Below are positions 61,917-64,000 of a stretch of 64,000 nt of DNA, in pieces. The DNA is taken from the NCBI GenBank assembly GCA_022113835.1, contig JAILWY010000023.1, positions 17,854,001 through 17,918,000 of the forward strand, read 5' to 3'. How positions within the stretch are numbered: position 1 is the stretch's first letter; every line of letters begins with the position of its first letter. The DNA is from Atopsyche davidsoni. Taxonomy: Eukaryota > Arthropoda > Insecta > Trichoptera > Hydrobiosidae. Position numbers and translations under genes: made by a program. Under the pieces are notes generated by a model, which was not told where the DNA came from, ran no database searches, and saw only the letters and a list, made by a program, of their open reading frames with translations.

Positions 61917-61945
61917 GCCGCCTCGCCCGCCTCGCCCGCCTCGCC
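61917..61945. repeat. CGCCTCGCC short tandem repeat
   Basis: Three copies of a CGCCTCGCC-type unit, related in sequence to the 33.6 kb array. Confidence 0.7.
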
Positions 61946-62508
61946 AAATGGACTGACCCGGCATCTATTTTCATTGTTGGCTGATTAATTCATACTTCGG
62001 TAGACTTGATCCAATGCCGTATGCCCCTGCACGTAACCGACACCAGTAGCGATGTTTTATTCTGCTTGTAAATGGGCGCGGGCTAATTACTTCTTCCCAT
62101 ACCTAATCACAGCATTGTGAATAATGCTTTAATGGCTGCATTGTTGTTATTATACTACCATTATAATTTTCACACGTAGTTTTCGATAGTGTATGTTTGC
62201 CATAGGCCTCCCCAAGCAAACAAAATGCTTCAGCTGCCTTTTTAAAAAATTAAAGTAGAAAAGCAAAGCATCCCCCGCAAATGCTGTCTTTTTGCACAAA
62301 ACTCGAAATTGTTAGAACAAATATTATTGCGTTGCGATATGTGTTGATATTATGACTGCTTATTGTTGACAGATGTCTAAGCTCTAAAAAAAATACAAGT
62401 TTAGTCATGTATGTCGACTACATGTGTCGTTAGCGCCATCTATGTGTGAAACCTAAAGACTTAGTAGCGCACATAATATATATGAAAAAAAAGAAACAGC
62501 ACTGAAAT

Positions 62509-62668
62509 CGGCTACACACGCAGCGACACCACTTCCAACCGATTCGCAACTAGCCAACGGCGTTTCTATTTTGAGTGTTTTTTTATAGTTTTGCATAAGT
62601 AAACAACGCACAAGAGGACGCAATTGGTTAGTTACCGTTCTGGTGCAGGTTTTGACGGTCGTGGTTAA
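62509..62668. mobile_element. MITE family M, copy M4
   Basis: Left end CGGCTACACACGCAGCGAC is intact. The interior TTTTGAGTGTTTTTTTATAG and AAGAGGACGCAATTGG match M3 and M1. The right end is eroded. Confidence 0.5.
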
Positions 62669-62829
62669 ATGATTTATTTTCATGGGTATTTGACTGCGTT
62701 AGGTTTTGGTTAGTTTATTCGGCGTTTCAAATATGCAATGCGCGATCACTTGAAGACACCCAGTGAAGTCTTACGATCAACTTTAAACCTAAAAAATAAA
62801 ACTCATTATTTCATCTCCCGATAATGGCT

Positions 62830-62845
62830 CCAGCTCCGGAGCTGG
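62830..62845. other. Perfect 16-bp palindrome
   Basis: CCAGCTCCGGAGCTGG reads identically on both strands in AT-rich surroundings. Confidence 0.8.
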
Positions 62846-64000
62846 TAGATTGGATTCAACTAGACCCAAAAAAATAATCTTTATAAATATATAAATAATG
62901 GTTTAAAGAAAATACAATTTTATTATTGTGTACTATCCGTGATTCGACCTAAATTATTATTTTCATATAAAATCAATAAAGTTGATTAAATTTTCAAATC
63001 TGCGTGATGAGCGGTAATATCGTCTACTAAACACAACTCTGCGGTCACGGAGGACAACTGTCATATTTTGTTGAAAATGCTATGAACTTATACATTATTT
63101 ATTGCTTTTCATAATTAACCATGCTCAACTTACTAACCACATCACTGTACATAAACACATTGCTAACATTTATTATTCTTAAGACTCATGAACATTTGTG
63201 TAAAGACCACATCATTTTGTAACTATGAATATGTTTCCATTATTTTTTTTTCATTGCCCAAATGTCCAAACTTATAAAAAATCCATCAGCTCTTCGTATG
63301 AACTGCTGTTTTTTATTTAACGATATTTTGCAATGTTTGTTTATATGTACAATAGTAAAATCAAGTGTAATCAAGGTACTGTGATGAAAGTGAACCTATG
63401 TTGTTAAATATGATAGATTAATTGTGTAGTACTTTTTATCAGCATATATTTATGATCGAGTGCGAATTTCGTGCGCTTACATTACTAACAAAAGCTTTAA
63501 AATGAATAGTTTAAATGTTTCTATAGTGTATTATATTAGTATTCTGCGTTTTCATTATTAGTATTTTTAAAGTAAGTTATTAAATTCTTATTCAAATATT
63601 TAATTACAATGAACGTTTTAATTCCTCACACTGTTGATATGAAAAAACCGGTTCTAGCGCTCAATATGCGCAAGGCTAGACAGAGCCTGTTCCGCTCACG
63701 GGCCCGTGAGGTTTTCGTTCTGCTGTATCAGCAAACGTTTCTGTACTATCCTGATATCTATGAAGAATGAATTGAGAAGAAGAATAAAAGTACGTATTAA
63801 GCATTAAAGCCCGCCGTTTTGCCGAATGCATACATACACAGCAACCGATTAAATATTTACTGAAGTTATTTTGCCATCTGCTGTGGATTGACCAAAAGCG
63901 AGGAAGTAGCATTGCTGTGTTGTCGTGTCTTCCGATTTTCAGGTCGATTAGTGGGACAGTGAGTCCGCCTGTACTGTTTATTAATATATAAAATACATCA

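Larger units (their letters stand above)
47501..64000. other. Mostly AT-rich non-coding region
   Basis: No coding exon recognised. The long stretches 47,640-50,170, 53,580-55,560, 59,050-59,750 and 60,720-61,820 are AT-rich and stop-dense. GC-rich patches occur near 51,240-51,620, 52,340-52,600, 53,900-53,950, 55,680-55,800, 56,700-56,780, 57,360-57,430, 60,370-60,590 and 61,850-61,945. Repeats A4, B3, F2 and M4 are present. Confidence 0.45.

Noticed and set aside
1..64000. Search for conserved animal microRNAs, snRNAs, 5S rRNA, TTAGG telomere arrays and reverse transcriptase or transposase motifs
   Set aside because: None seen by eye on either strand; a covariance-model or HMM search was not possible here, so absence is not proven.

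Overview
This window looks like a gene-poor stretch of an animal nuclear genome, most likely an insect and possibly a moth or butterfly. The lepidopteran guess is inference: it rests on the AT-rich background, the GT-AG style splice sites, the kinds of short dispersed non-autonomous elements, and the lack of any bacterial operon structure. Nearly all long open frames lie in GC-rich patches or low-complexity DNA and do not look like protein genes. No rRNA, snRNA, intact tRNA, CRISPR array or autonomous transposon coding region was recognised.

The best-supported coding sequence is on the minus strand at 30,526-31,133. Two exons in matching phase join into about 155 residues of an unrecognised multi-pass membrane protein with its natural stop. 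Its 5' exons were not found. A second, weaker minus-strand candidate is a 153-bp symmetric cassette exon at 47,348-47,500, with good splice signals on both sides and one open frame.

The most striking regulatory-looking segment is 22,288-22,399. It holds two exact matches to the RFX X-box consensus, lying in the arms of a long inverted repeat, followed by an 8-bp CRE palindrome and two more X-box-like sequences. GC-rich, CpG-dense patches punctuate the AT-rich background. The largest is 4,840-6,431; several end in strong splice-donor sequences and could be non-coding first exons or promoters.

The rest is a mosaic of dispersed repeats. Family M is a foldback MITE (five copies, two in tandem). 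Family A is a ~300-380 bp element with a GAA-rich end (four copies). Family B is a foldback element with a conserved unique tail (three copies and a fragment). Two tRNA-derived SINE-like pieces and two low-copy pairs (E and F) were also seen. About fifteen short-period GC-rich minisatellites sit inside or beside the GC-rich patches. A ~300-bp unit at 31.3-31.7 kb recurs inverted at 45.1-45.4 kb. Layout: 0-4.8 kb AT-rich; 4.8-6.4 kb GC island; 6.4-22 kb AT-rich with repeats; 22.3 kb X-box cluster; 22.4-30.5 kb mixed; 30.5-31.1 kb gene; 31.3-64 kb repeat-rich non-coding DNA with the 47.4 kb exon candidate.
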